Positions 46,376 through 58,403 of a DNA stretch of 64,000 nt are shown one piece after another (the first letter of the stretch is position 1; each line of letters begins with the position of its first letter). Where the stretch lies: assembly GCA_009599575.1 (NCBI GenBank), contig VWND01000073.1, forward strand, positions 496,001 to 560,000, written 5' to 3'. The position numbers and the translations under genes are program-made. The notes under the pieces were generated by a model. It was not told the origin of the DNA. It ran no database searches and saw only the letters and a program-made list of their open reading frames with translations. The DNA is from Blumeriella jaapii (lineage: Eukaryota; Ascomycota; Leotiomycetes; Helotiales; Drepanopezizaceae).

Positions 46376-47014
46376 GCGACCTCAGGTCTTCGAAGATGTT
46401 AGCGGATGTTTTCGCGTAGAAGAATGACCAGGTGCTTGTTTTGTTTCTACTTGCCTCTGACCCGATTCATGCTCGAGACCTCTGAATCCGCTTCGTTTGA
46501 TGTGACAGTCTAGAGAGAGTGTTGTACACGCCTGCGAATATGAACCAAGCTCATTTCACGACTATTCAGTATGATGAGGGTCAGGTTTGCAAATTGGAAA
46601 CCCACAAGCACATACGGCACTCACGTAGAAGGTAGGTAGCTTGAATCACGGCTGCACAACATTGTAGAAAAACGTACTCCTTTGTACATACTGTAGTGTA
46701 AAGTGCTGGCTGCATTCCCGGTGATCTTCTGCCAGGATATAAATGAATTGGCAAGGTTGCTGATCATTTGTTGCATGTCGAGATATTTCAGCCCCCAAAT
46801 GGCTGAGACCAGCCGAGCCTCTTGGGTCTCGCGTGCTTGCTTGCTTACTTAATCAATCGAGTTCGGAACGGAAATACTTCCGAGCGTGTCTAGATCCACC
46901 TTTACTTGGCGCGTCAAATCGCGTCAAAGTCGCGTCTCCTTCTACAACGACCAAAGATCTCAGGGCTCCATCAGACTCCAGCGCATTACGCAAACTGCAC
47001 TCGATACAGCCATC
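46376..47014. other. Intergenic stretch
   Basis: 3' flank of acrB and promoter of pri2. One GTACATACTGTAG motif copy at about 46684. No gene recognised. Confidence 0.5.
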
Positions 47015-48682
47015 ATGATCCGTCAAGACTTCGCACGTATCGACGCAAAGAGGAGGGGTTTGGACTATCGAAAGAAGCAATTCGCGACGCCTGTGTATCA
47101 AAACCTCGAATACCAGCACAGATTGAATTTCTACATCACCCCACCCACAGCAGACATCACGCTCGAGCAGTTCGAGCAATGGGCTATCGACCGCCTGCGA
47201 GGTACGTGTCTATGAGCTCGATCAAAGCTGGACTAATGGATAAAGTCCTCGCCGAACTTGAAGCCTGCTCGTTTAGAAACAAGTCCCCCGCCGAGACTGC
47301 ATCCCATATGAAGCCTCTCCTAGACAAATACCTGCCACTTGCCACCTCCACATCCGGCTCTACGGCGATTCAAGCCGAGAGACAGAAAGACCATTACAGC
47401 CATTTCATACTGCGGCTTGCGTTTGCGTCGACGGAAGATTTGCGGAGGCGGTTCTCGCGTGTCGAGTCTATGCTCTTTCGATTGAGGTTTCAAGCTGATG
47501 ATCCGAGGGAGCGGCAGTCGTTCGTCGAGAGCTTGAACCTGGACTGGGAGACTGTGGGCGATGAGGAGAGGAGGCAATACGCCGAGGAGTTGAGGGCCGC
47601 GGGTGGTGGCTATCCGAAGAGGATCGAAGAGGAGAGTTACTTCAAAGTTGACTGGGAGAGGGTACCTGAGTTGGTTGAGCATAGGAGGGTATTTCTGAAA
47701 GGTGGAAAGGCGTATGTGCCTGGCAAAGAGCAACTGTCTATGGTCGTCGCGGAATTCACTACTCGGTTGGATAAAGCTCTAGAGGTAAGCCTCGCCTCTC
47801 CCATAGTTATGGCTATGCTAATTCCTCAAGATGACATCTCGTGCTCTTCCCCGCCTTGATGAAGATGATCGCTTGACACCCATCCTCACACACCTCTCCC
47901 AGAACTTCACCACTCCAGATGCAAACTTTTCGAGCTCGGCAACCGCCCTCCCCGGCGCTGATATCTCTGCTCGAAATGTAGACGCCTTATCCTCTTCATT
48001 CCCCCTCTGTATGCAAAACCTGCACCGTTCACTCCGCCGCGACGCCCACCTCAAACATTACGGCCGACTCCAATACACGCTCTTCCTCAAAGGCATCGGG
48101 CTAAACCTCGAAGAATGCCTCGTGTTCTGGCGCTCCTCATTCAGCAAGATCACTGACGACGTCTTCAACAAGGAATACAGATACAACGTGCGCCACTCCT
48201 ACGGCGACGTAGGCGGTGATTCGAACAGGAGAGGTAACGGGTACAGTCCGTTCTCATGCCAGAAGATTTTGACGGAACATCCGCCTGGACCTGGCGAGGC
48301 GCACGGGTGCCCATATCGGCATTTCAGCGTGGATAACCTAACGGCCCTGCTGCAGGCTGTCGGGGTGAAGGACCAAGAGGTGCTGAGGGGGGTGAAGGAA
48401 GACAAGGAGAAGATGAAGTTCCACTTGGCTTGCAATCGGTATGTCAAGTCTCTTCCGTCTTGGCCATTTAGGCATGTATGAATACTGACTGTTACCTCTA
48501 GCGTGTTTGATCATGTGCATAAGCAGGAGATCAAGAAGGTCAAGGATGACGGGACCTGGAGCTCCGCGCAGCTGGAGACGCTGGTGCACCCTAATGAATA
48601 CTTCAAGCGGAGTTACCTGCTGAAAAACCTGGGCAAGAACCCAACGGAGGAAGAGAGGGCGGATGTGCAGATGGAAGGATAG
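47015..48682 (+). CDS. pri2: DNA primase large subunit (Pri2)
   Basis: Four exons give 504 residues: 47015-47201, 47246-47784, 47831-48438, 48502-48682; introns are 44, 46 and 63 nt. ATG 47015 begins MIRQDFARIDAKRRGLDYRK, the expected N terminus; the open frame extends upstream but without ATG. The N-terminal domain has HRLNFYITPPTADITLEQFE. The C-terminal iron-sulfur domain shows the four conserved cysteines in order: PLCMQNLH, FSCQKIL, HGCPYRHF and ACNR (the last at the exon 3/4 junction), plus HYGRLQYTLFLKGIGLNLEE then CLVFW. The protein pairs with the small catalytic primase subunit and DNA polymerase alpha to lay RNA-DNA primers. It converges on the SSADH gene with about 240 bp between stops. 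Confidence 0.95.
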
Positions 48683-48926
48683 TCTCATGTGTGCGTTTTG
48701 GGTTTCGAGATATCACGTATGAGGCTGTAGGACGGTTTGGCATCCACAAGAGCTGGGCGTGAGGGCGTTTCCGGAGGCTGGGGTAAGTTGACGGATCTGG
48801 GATTCCTTGTTCACAGGGTGCAACGGGTGGTGTCTTGAACAGCCATGGATGGATGTGCAACCTGGTTCACGCTGTTTTGATTCAACAGAGGGCATATCTT
48901 GAACTGGCTAATCTTCCATTGCACAT

Positions 48927-50678
48927 CTACTTCTGCAGCGGTGTTCCCATTCCGCCATAAGTAATCATCTTCGTAACCTGGTACTCCCCAATGCCGTACT
49001 TGCTCCCCTCCCTTCCAAAGCCGCTCTCCTTCACACCACCAAACGGCGCCGCAGGATCACTGATAAGTCCCGTGTTGACACCCACCATACCAACCTCCAG
49101 CGCTTCCGCAACGCGCGTCACGCGCTGGATGTCTCTGGAGAAGAAGTAACCCGCCAAGCCAACTTCCGCCGAGTTGGCGATCTTGACGACCTCCTCCTCG
49201 GTCTCGAACTTGAAGAGCCCAGCTACGGGACCAAAGGTCTCTTCCGTCGCAAGAGCCATGTCTGTGGTCATGCCCGTGATGAGCGTAGGCTGGAAGAAAT
49301 TGGACCCGAGTTCGGGAATCCTTTGGCCACCTTGGACGACCTTGCCTCCTTTTTGCTCGGCATCCCTGACATGCGCCTCTACCTTGGAGACGGCTCTGTC
49401 GTGAATCAAAGGACCGTGTGTGACGCCGTCGGTGAAGCCACCACCAAGCTTGAACTCCCTGACCTTGGCAGCAAAAGCTTGCGCGAACGAGTCGTAGATC
49501 TTGGACTGCACAAAGATGCGGTTGGCGCAGACGCAGGTTTGGCCCGATGAGCGGAACTTGCTCGCGATTGCGCCTGCGACTGCGACGTCGAGATCCGCGT
49601 CGTCGAAAACGATGAACGGGGCGTTTCCTCCCAGCTCGAAGGACAGCTTCTTGAGGGTGGAGGAGGATTGCTTCATGAGCAGTTTACCCACGCCCGTCGA
49701 TCCAGTGAAGGAAACCTTCTTGATGATTGGCGAGGTCGTGAGAAGCTCACCCACGGCGGCAGTGTTGTCAAGAGCGCTGATGACATTGACAACACCCTTG
49801 GGGATACCAGCTCTATGAGCAAGCTCGGCCAGTGCAAGGCCCGTGAAGGGTGTCTCGCCAGGCGATTTGGCAACTACTGTACAGCCAGCTGCAAGAGCTG
49901 GACCTATCTTTCTCGTGATCATGGCCGCCGGAAAGTTCCATCTATTCTCATTAGCATTTGCTTCCACAGAAACCGAGCGGCGAGCCCTATCCATACGGTG
50001 TGATCAGACCACAAACACCAACCGGCTCCTTGATCGTAACCACTCTGTTTCCAACGACCGATGCCGGTATGGTATCCCCATACGTCCTTGGAGCCTCCTC
50101 ACTGAACCACTCAAAGAAGTTCGCCGCGTAAGTCGCCTCGCCCTTGGCATCCGCGAGAGGCTTGCCGTTCTCCCATGTTATCAGTTTCGCGATATCCTCC
50201 GAGTTCGCGACCATCAGATCGTACCACTTCCGGAGCATCTTCGACCTCTCCCTCCCAGTCTGCAGCTTGAAAGACGGGAAGGCCGCCGCGGCCGCATCGA
50301 TGGCCTTCTGCGTATCCTCGACATCGAACTCGGGCGCAACGCCAACAAGCTTCCCAGTCGATGGATCTGTCCACCAAACACAGCACATTAGCCAGAGCCC
50401 AGCCTGTCTCGAACCTCTCCTCTCCTCTCGAACCCAAGAGACGAACAATGCCAGCGACCCGACTAACCAGTAACCTCAAACGTCTTCCCCGACTTCGCCT
50501 TCACCCACTCCCCGTCCACATACGCGACGCCTGTCTTCAACAACGACGGATCGTTGAGCTTCGGTACGCTGTGCGCCGTCGCTACCCCTCTCCTGGCCGC
50601 TAAACAGATTGTCGGCAGATTTGATGGCCGGAACTGCGATTTGAGAACGGGAGCGCTGAGTCTGTAGAGGGCGTGCAT
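48927..50678 (-). CDS. uga2: Succinate-semialdehyde dehydrogenase, mitochondrial type
   Basis: Three exons give 531 residues: 50468-50678 (ATG at 50678), 49997-50366, 48927-49941; introns are 101 and 55 nt. The second intron splits CC/A so that the join reads [20 protein letters not shown]. The N terminus ([20 protein letters not shown]) is a likely mitochondrial presequence. Aldehyde dehydrogenase landmarks: [26 protein letters not shown], catalytic Glu in FELGGNAP, catalytic Cys in [16 protein letters not shown], and the ALDH5 C-terminal [19 protein letters not shown]. The enzyme oxidises succinate semialdehyde to succinate, the last step of the GABA shunt. The symbol follows yeast UGA2. 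Confidence 0.92.
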
Positions 50679-51230
50679 GGTGAAGGGAGATGGGGTGGTT
50701 TAGAGCCTCTGTCTGAGCTGCTCAGGGCCTCGGGACGGCGCATTCGATGTGGGGTAGCTTGATGGTACTATACAGATGTACAGTACAGACGCACGTCATG
50801 GGAGAGCTGCTACTGTACAAGCGAGAAGTTTGTTTATTTATTGCTTGACCCCAGCATATATTTGTGTCAACTGCGTACTGTATCGAGTCAAAAACACATC
50901 TGAACTCCCTTATTTTTTTTCGAATGCCTATTCGTGTTTGGTCCATCTGTAAGTAGCAGCAGTAGCAGCGTAGGTATGTAAGTTCCGCAAATTCCTGCGT
51001 TGGAACGAATCATCCTTCATCAATGTTGACTGCATCCGCGCTCTCAAAAGTACTTCTGATAAGCGAAAAAGCGACACCAAAACCTCTTCACTGTCAAAAC
51101 CCCACAACTTTTCATTTCGTTGTTACGATACAGAAACCTGCGATTCTACTTCAAGCGCCAGCCAGGTCACGGCTCACACTCGTCACGGCGTCATTCGTTT
51201 ATCATAAAGTCCTTGCACGTCCAGCATGTC
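50679..51230. other. Intergenic stretch
   Basis: 5' flank of the dehydrogenase, with TACAGTAC-type copies at 50779-50788, 50811-50819 and near 50876; then the 3' flank of the senescence-domain gene. No gene seen. Confidence 0.5.
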
Positions 51231-52922
51231 TCATCGCTTCAAGTCGCTCGGGTAGGCTGGCTGCCCTTCCAAGGACTCGCCTGGCCCCGTCTGGCTATAA
51301 GTAGGAGGAGCCTGTCTTCCAAACCCAACAACGTCAGGGCTGCTTCTACCACCACTCGTACTGGCTTCGTGATCCTTCCAATGCTGAGTGGCGCTGGGTT
51401 GGCCCGTTATCACGCCCCCATCGCCACCACCGACAACGAGGTCGCCTCCATCCCTCATCTTTCCGACGACCATTCCCTTGGCCACAGACTTGATAACGGC
51501 TTTCCGAGAAACCCCTGCGGCATCGATGTAGACGAGACCAACATTCTTGACACCGCCGCCGATGCTCTTGGAAACCTCGCCTGCTTCGGCCCCGTACTTG
51601 TGGGTAACGACGGTTGTCGCTGCACTCGACGAAGAGCTCAGAAGATTACGCCCGGCTTGGTCGATACCATCCGCAATGGTAGTGAAAGCCATCAAGCTCT
51701 TATTAAGGAGCCCAGGCTTGTAGTTGCTCACAGGCTTCCCGTCCGGACCAAGCCCTCTGTGAGCACCTCTTTCACCCTTCCTGGAAAGGGAGGCCCCCAG
51801 ATTCTGAGCATACTTGCTGACCTGTCCCACCGTCTTAGCACTCAGGCCCGCTGCGCCTTCCGAGAATGTATGCACTTTTCGAATGCGACTTTGGGTGGCA
51901 GGGTTGAAAGTCATAGGCTGGGCATTGGGTTTGGTCTTTTGCGTAAAGCTGTCGGCCTGCGTTTGTAGGATTTTGGAAACGCTGGTTGACGTTGTGACAA
52001 TCAAGCGGGATGCCACGGCTGCTTTGGAAACCAATGTAGAGTTCTTGTAGGCTGGGTGCATGGCCATTTCCAGATACTCCTGAGAAGCAGGCGCAACGCC
52101 GATATTGAGAGATCCGTCTTGGGGGAGCGTAATCTCGACAGGGTCTGAGGTGTTAGCCGAGTTCCCAGCGACGGCGAGATACACCTACCTTTGTTGCCCG
52201 GCTTCATCTTGCTGTCTTCTACGACTTGAAACCCTCCCCCCAGTTCCCCAACAACGCTCCCGTTTCCTCATTGATGAGAACAATTTGTCCGCCAGCATGC
52301 GAGCTAGAGCTGCCTGGAACGTACGCTTCCCCTGGCTTGAATGCCGCAGGGTCATATGGGGCAATGGGCAGATCTTGATAGCTTGGGGATCTCGAGACAT
52401 GTGGGCGAGCGGATTTTGGTGGCGAGGCTCGTTCGAGGAAAGCGGTACACTGCGCGAGGATCGTCTCAAACGTATCGATATCTTCCTGAGTTCCTTTGCC
52501 ATCACCCAGACCAGGAAATTCAATCCGTGTGAAAGCTCCATTCTCGTGGCCCAAGTCCCATCGTGGGATCAGGTAGCTGCTGGGGGGTTGGTGATATATC
52601 TGCGTGGTCGCAGGGAGAGGAAGGTCGAGCTCGGGAGGCAGGTGAAGATGGAGGTAGAAGTCCTCTTCTGGAGCAGCAGAGAGAGGGTCGGCAGTGGACA
52701 GTCCTGAGAATGGAGAGGACGTCGGAACCATCAGCAAGGACAACGTCTGCGCGCCTGTTGGCGTGAGACTCTTTTCTTTGCCATTCTCGATGTGATAGGC
52801 ACGAATGCCATTGATGGCGTAGAGGAGCTTTGGATCCTGCTGCAGTTAGCCACGACCGAACGACCTTATACGACCAGGATTGGGCAACGAGTGCCATGCG
52901 AACATACATTGTGTCCTGCCAT
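51231..52922 (-). CDS. Senescence-domain (spartin-like) protein, with an apparent 1-nt deletion
   Basis: Three exons: 52908-52922 (15 nt, MAGHN), 52189-52836, 51231-52144; introns are 71 and 44 nt. The spliced start reads MAGHNDPKLLYAINGIRAYH. The C-terminal half carries the plant/fungal senescence domain found also in spartin: LVSKAAVASRLIVTTSTSVS, PGLLNKSLMAFTTIADGID, GVKNVGLVYIDAAGVSRKAV. The frame breaks between INEETGA and VVGELGGGFQVVEDSKMKPG (about 52235-52262, most simply one base missing from the G run at 52259-52261). Restoring one base gives 1578 nt, exactly 525 residues. As given, exon 2 stops at a TAG soon after. Animal spartin acts on lipid droplets and endosomes; the fungal role is not established. 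Confidence 0.85.
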
Positions 52923-53690
52923 GGTTGTGTATGTTAAGAGGGGCAAGGTTGCGACCAGAGGGGGGTCGATACTGCAGGGGGGCCGACAAGAGGAGATAGA
53001 CAACGCAGAGTCTCAGAGATGCCGGTAGGCACAAGTCCGCAATCACAAAGAGAGGCGGAAGGGGGGAATCAGGAGCAGCCGTGAATTGCAAAGAAGTGAA
53101 AAGAGGCAAGAAGAGAAATCCACGGCGAGCGTATGTTTATGTTCTTCTTGCCTCGCCGAAGGAGGGGGCTTGTTGGACATGGACGTCAAAGTCCAATCGA
53201 TGCCTATCGATACATACTGTCAGTACAGTACAGTACAGTACAGCACTCTTTACTCTGTAGGCCAATGACATGTGCTGGCAGCTGTCAAAACGCCTCTATC
53301 AGTGGCTGTGTGTGCTATTCCCAGTCTTTTGCCAAGTCGGTCTGGATGCCACGAGCCAAAGGATTGAATGGAGTAAGTTGTTAAGCGCCTAGCATGTACA
53401 ATGGGTAACAAGCGCGATGTACAGTAAACACAGCACTGTAGGTACTTTCAGACCCCTCTGAGATGGATATCATGTTCTACAATTGCTGCTTCTATCTTCT
53501 AACGCTTCGTGCCAGATAGGTATCACTCGTAATTCCCAAAACGCCACCGCTATGCTATAGAACTCCCAGCATCCAAGGCCTTGAGACATCAACACCTTAG
53601 ATAGGCATCGCCTGCCGAAAGTGGCATGCAGATCCTCGGACCGGCCTGGCTCTGCATCAATCAATAAATGAACACCTCGCGCCCAGTTTG
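52923..53690. other. Intergenic stretch
   Basis: 5' flank of the senescence gene and 3' flank of the zinc finger gene. Four overlapping CAGTA units at 53222-53244 form one of the longest TACAGTAC runs; another copy is at 53419-53427. No gene recognised. Confidence 0.5.
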
Positions 53691-54632
53691 TTAATCCTTT
53701 GTCAGATCAATGAGATCCGGCGCGGCCGGTCCAACACCTCTAAGCAACACAATCTTGTTGCCACTGACCAGCGCCGCGCCAACCTTCTCGTTGAAGTCCA
53801 GCAACCTGCCCCCTTCTACGTGATAGACCCTCAGCTTGTCCTTTTCGTCCATCGCCTGGTTATTGACATTGTGGACTTGTAAGCTTTTCGCCGCTGCGTC
53901 CAGCACTCTTCCCAAAACCCAGTCTTTCGAATAGTAGAACGCGCCACTGGGGAATTTCGAAGAGGTTGTAGCAGCCTCAGCTTCTACGTATAAATATACC
54001 CGCTTGTCAGCCGGGAGTTTCTCGTCACCTTTTGCCGTTTTCTTGAGATTGTTCACAGCAACTATTCTCGCAGCCGCAGACGTTGGTTTCGGTTTCGGTA
54101 AAACTCGAGTAGACATGCTCGCTTTCTGTGCTGTACCCCAGGCCTTGAGCTTTCCAAGAGCGCTCTTCGCACTGCTAGCCTGAGAATCGAAGATGCTAAC
54201 GCGAGCGCCGATTGGAACGAGGTTTTTGCAGTCGTGGTCTTCTTTCAGCCGATGCTTGAGGCAGTAATCCCGATTACACGTAGAGCAATGTACCGACGTC
54301 GACAGGCTCGTGCCGATGACGGTTCTGCATGTAGGCGAGGCACACGGCTTCTCGATTTCCACCCTCGTTCTGCCTGCTCCGAGGGAGGGTGTTGACAGAT
54401 TGGCCTGCCGCCTACGAGCTGCCCATTCTCCGGCTTTGGGGCATTTGTGCCCGGTTTCCGAGCGGTGGTCGAGACAGTAGGTGCCGCGACATGATTCGCA
54501 GCGGAACGGAAGGAAGTCGAGCTGATTGCAGTACACGTATTGGCAATGAGTTCCAATCAAGGTCGGGTCTTTTTCGTCCATGGTTGTAAAGCTAGAGCCT
54601 TCGGAGCGCTGTGGATGTGACGCGGATGCCAT
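53691..54632 (-). CDS. cuz1: AN1-type zinc finger and ubiquitin-like protein (Cuz1/ZFAND1 type)
   Basis: Single exon, 313 residues from ATG 54632; an internal ATG at 54581 (MDEKDPTLIGTHC) fits homologues better and may be the true start. Two AN1 zinc fingers are visible: one starting CQYVYCNQLDFLPFRCESCR with HRSETGHKC, and one with CASPTCRTV, HCSTCNRDYCLKHRLKEDHD. The C-terminal part (about 215-305) resembles a ubiquitin-like fold (KRVYLYVEAEA, GRVLDAAAKSLQVHNVNN, RLLDFNEKVGAALVSGNKIV). Yeast Cuz1 binds Cdc48 and the proteasome and helps survive arsenite; the assignment rests on this domain order. Confidence 0.88.
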   Translation of the reverse strand: MASASHPQRSEGSSFTTMDEKDPTLIGTHCQYVYCNQLDFLPFRCESCRGTYCLDHRSETGHKCPKAGEWAARRRQANLSTPSLGAGRTRVEIEKPCASPTCRTVIGTSLSTSVHCSTCNRDYCLKHRLKEDHDCKNLVPIGARVSIFDSQASSAKSALGKLKAWGTAQKASMSTRVLPKPKPTSAAARIVAVNNLKKTAKGDEKLPADKRVYLYVEAEAATTSSKFPSGAFYYSKDWVLGRVLDAAAKSLQVHNVNNQAMDEKDKLRVYHVEGGRLLDFNEKVGAALVSGNKIVLLRGVGPAAPDLIDLTKD

Positions 54633-54978
54633 GATGAAGGACGTCTGCGCACTTTTGTATGAAATCCGGAGGCCCAGGCATCAGGTAGAGACGTAATGAT
54701 GGCAAGGCTGACGATGTTGTGAAGATGTCGCTGACACATGCGATCGACGCTCAAGGTTTCGAGAAGTCTTGGCTCTAGCGCCTTGTCAGGGGACGGGGAA
54801 ACCGGGTGGAGAGCAAATGGTAGGTAACTGTAAGGTATCACAAACCGAGGAACAGAACACATCTCGCACAGTGATTCAAAGGTCATGCTCGTCTATTCTA
54901 GTCGAGTTGCTACAACGTTCAGTCGGAACTGAGAACTCGCGTTCAGCCGATCTAAATTCCAGCACCCCAGCCCACCAC
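54633..54978. other. Short intergenic stretch
   Basis: 346 bp between the zinc finger start and the arginase stop. Nothing distinctive. Confidence 0.5.
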
Positions 54979-56068
54979 TCATAGCAGTGACTCTCCCAAT
55001 GCGCATCTGACCAGCGAGCAGCCAGATCTGACGGTCATATGAGCTCCGATATCGTCAAGTCCTGGCTCCAGAGTAGGATTGACCTCCACCAAGTCCATGG
55101 CGACCAGACACCCCGTCTCATGTACACACTCGGCAATGTAATCGCCTTCTCTCAGAGTGAGTCCTCCGCGAACAGGTGTTCCTGTGCTAGGAGCCCACAT
55201 TGGGTCCAGAGCATCGACATCGAACGACAAATGGATCGGGGTATCGCTGCCAATGTGAGCTAATGCCATCTCCATGACTTTGCCAATACCATGTCTGTCG
55301 TGGTCAGTGAAATGACAAATGTAAATCTTTTGGACCAACATACTTGTCGATATCATGCATGCTGAATGCTTTGATGCCATGCTCTCTCAGGATGAGCTTC
55401 TCGCCCCGGTCGACGTCGCGTAGGCCGATGTAGACCAGCTTCTTCACGCTGATCATGTTCTCCTGCTTCAACCATCCAAAGACATCCTCTCGCTCCTCTG
55501 TGGCAAGGCCCGTCAAGAATGCAACTGGCATTCCGTGAATGTTTCCGCTACCGCTGGTCTCCGGCGTATTGATATCCGTGTGCGCATCCACCCAGACCAC
55601 TGCCATCTCGCGATTCAGCCGTTCTCGAATAGCCTTGGCAGTTCCTCCAATCGTGCCAACGGCAATGCTATGGTCACCTCCAAGTGTGAGAACCAGCCGA
55701 CCTTCCTTCGCCTGAGAGTAGACCTGCTCCGATAGCTTGCGCGTCACTGCAGATACGGCGAGTGGGTTCTTCATCCCACGGTAGTCGGGGTCGGAGGCAG
55801 GAATGAGGTCCTTGTAGGAGTGGACGGTGTCATCGTGGTAGAGCTTGTAGCCCAGCTCTTCCTTGAGCTGTGTCAGGAGGCCACTCTCAATCAGAGCTGA
55901 AGGCGCAGCGTCGACTCCAGGTTTACACTGAACGCTGTTAGACCAATACGATGTCAAGGTAGGCGCTTGTTTGTGACTTGCCTGTCCACCCGAGAAGCCG
56001 ACTGCCACCACGCCCAGTTCGTCCGCCTTCGACAGGAATTTGGGTTGAACCATCGAGGTAGTTGCCAT
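54979..56068 (-). CDS. car1: Arginase
   Basis: Three exons give 328 residues: 55982-56068 (ATG at 56068), 55344-55927, 54979-55294. Intron 1 (55928-55981) is a GC-AG intron: donor GCAAGT, branch TCTAAC, acceptor GTTCAG, 54 nt, in frame and without a stop, so it can be misread as coding. Its removal joins GFSGGQ to [18 protein letters not shown], the expected arginase sequence. Intron 2 is 49 nt. Manganese-binding motifs are all present: GGDHS, DAHTD and SFDVDALDP, plus VEVNP. The enzyme converts arginine to ornithine and urea. Upstream frame to 56275 has no ATG. Divergent from rtt106. Confidence 0.96.
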
Positions 56069-56855
56069 GGCGAGCAAGATCGGAACCGATGCGCAGGCTT
56101 GGGATGTGTGTATGGTGTTGGGGACCAACGGCGGCAGAGGTGTGTAGTGAGAGAGGTCCAGTCGAAACCGTTTCGGCGTGTCAAGGAAATGGGTCGAGGG
56201 ATTTCGGAACTGAGGCAGGTGAGTGAGTCTATTATGCTGCGGCTGCGGATCTCCAGATTGGACCGACTCGAGCACCGTCAGGTACTGTACAGTAGGTCAA
56301 GCTCTCATCGTTCTCCTAAGTCATAGTGTACGCGGGGGCTTGACACTTAAGAGGCACTTGCTTCCTTGTCTGACCGCTAAGAGCATGTATTGACGAGGAG
56401 GGCATCCGCGCGCCGACAAGGGCAGAGGAAAAGAGGATCATCAACTATCAAGTCATTGGTGTGCAAGATTGAGGCTCTTGCTCCGCTTGTCGCCGGCGAC
56501 GTATCTCGTGCTCGCGGTTCGAGCCATAGCAACGGCCTCTTGGAATGATTCTTCGGGCCTTTGGACGGTCTCCATCAGCCATCTGCACCGGATGCTGGGA
56601 GTGGAGCTTAGCATGCGAGGTTGGGCTCTTCAGTCGATCGACGGCGAACCTTGAGGCCGTTACCCCCGAGACTCAGGTCTCAGAGTAGAGACGTCAAGCG
56701 GTCCTTCTCGGCTGCACTACTGTACGATACAAGAGTACTTACTGTACTGTACTGTACCATAAAGTATCGGGGAATACAAGGCTGGAGCTTCTCCTAATTT
56801 AGAAGCGCGTGGGAGCGCGTCTTCCTCTCCAACTTTTATCCAACATCCACCAAGA
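56069..56855. promoter_or_regulatory. Divergent promoter region between arginase and rtt106
   Basis: 787 bp between start codons pointing apart. TACTGTAC-type palindromes at 56282-56294 (arginase side) and a long cluster at 56718-56757 (rtt106 side, about 100 bp before its ATG). Confidence 0.5.
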
Positions 56856-58403
56856 ATGGCGTCCAAACTCGATGAGGAGAGCCTCGTGAAGGCTTTTGAG
56901 GGCCGACTTGATATTCAGGGAGCCATCCGGAACGCATCAACGGGTAAGGTTTCCTTCCGATGAACTGAGCTTGTCGCAAGAACTAAGCATCCCGGCGTAT
57001 TTCGTCAACATCTAAAAAAAAAAAAAACTCTTCCGTGTACTGTACGCGCTTGGAGGTATACAGGTCTAACAGTGGTTCATAGCTGGTCCTCACTACATCG
57101 AGCTATTCAACCAAATCTCCCACCATGTCTGCAGTGTCATCTCCGACGAGAGTTCGGAGCCTGCGAACAAAAAGCGACGAATCGACGATCAAGGACTCGT
57201 TGCCCGGCCCGCCTCAAGAGGTGCAAATGGGCAAGCAGGATCCAATGGTGCCTCAACACATGTCGCCGCGGCGAGTGCGGACGAGCCTGTACTGCTCGAG
57301 CTCAAGGAAATCTCCGTAGTGATACCCCAAAGGAAAAAGTTTACGTTGTGCTTCACATCCAAACACCTGTACGCTCGCCTGCCTGATTCCAAGGATCCTG
57401 CGCCTGGCATGAGCTTCGCGTGGAGCGACATTGGTATGTGAGCCATGGGTTACTGTTGACGAGATCTAATCGTGCCCTCACAGAATACGCATTCTGTCTT
57501 CCCGTACCCGAAAAGACCCAAAAACAATATAACTACATCCTCTTTCCCCGGAACTCGATAATCACACCTTCAAAGCCGGCAGCAGGTGCTCCTCCGATCC
57601 CCGAAGCCATTGTGTTTACGATTCCGGATGCGGCACCCAAGGCTGGCGCAATGAGCGGCCCAGAGGCTGGAGCAGCAGCAGCAGTATCTGATGATTACAA
57701 GACGCTCTTAGACTGGGCTCTAGCTGCTAGATTCAAGGCTGCTGGGATGAGCAATTTCAAGATCATGCAAGCCGACCCAAAAAGTTTCGCTTCCGAGTTA
57801 AGGCAAGCGCATCGACCTAACGAGAAGGCGGTCCACGTCAAAGGGTTCAGAGGGTCCAAGGACGGGTATCTGTTTTTCCTACCGAACGGGATACTATGGG
57901 CATTTAAGAAGCCCCTCTTGTTCCTGCCAAATGAGAAGATATCGGCGGTCTCGTACACAAGTGTACTGCAACGAACATTCAATCTCGCGGTGGAAGTCGA
58001 CACCAGCGTACCCGGAGCGGAAGAAAGCAAAGAAGAGTACGAATTCGCGATGCTGGACCAAGAAGACTTTGCAGGCATCGACACATTCGTTAAGAGGCAC
58101 GGCTTGCAGGACAAGAGCATGGCCGAGCAGAGAAAAGCCAAGAGGCTAAATATCAACGCTGTCAAGGACGAGAACGGCAACATCATCGGCAGCGAAGAGT
58201 CGAACGAACTAGAGAAGGCGGCTACAGAAGCCGAGCAGGCCGCCATGGACGACGAGGACGAAGACGAGGAAGATTATGATCCTGGCAGCGAGGGTGAGAG
58301 CGAGGGCTCGGGATCGAGCAGCGAAGATGACGATAGTGATGCCGGAGGGGGGGGTGAAGCAGGAGATGAAGAGGAGGAAGACGACGAAGAAGGCGAATTG
58401 TAA
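56856..58403 (+). CDS. rtt106: Histone chaperone Rtt106
   Basis: Three exons give 452 residues: 56856-56943, 57083-57433, 57484-58403; introns are 139 nt (with an A-rich run and a TGTACTGTACG copy) and 50 nt. The short first exon reads MASKLDEESLVKAFEGRLDI. Exon 2 contains a basic NLS-like KKRRID, the start of the double PH domain (VVIPQRKKFTLCFTSKHLYA, MSFAWSDIEYAFCLPVPEK across intron 2) and exon 3 continues it (QKQYNYILFPRNSI, EKISAVSYTSVLQRTFNLAV). The C-terminal 70 residues are almost pure Asp/Glu/Ser/Gly, typical of histone chaperones. In yeast Rtt106 deposits H3K56-acetylated H3-H4 behind replication forks and at heterochromatin. Confidence 0.94.
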
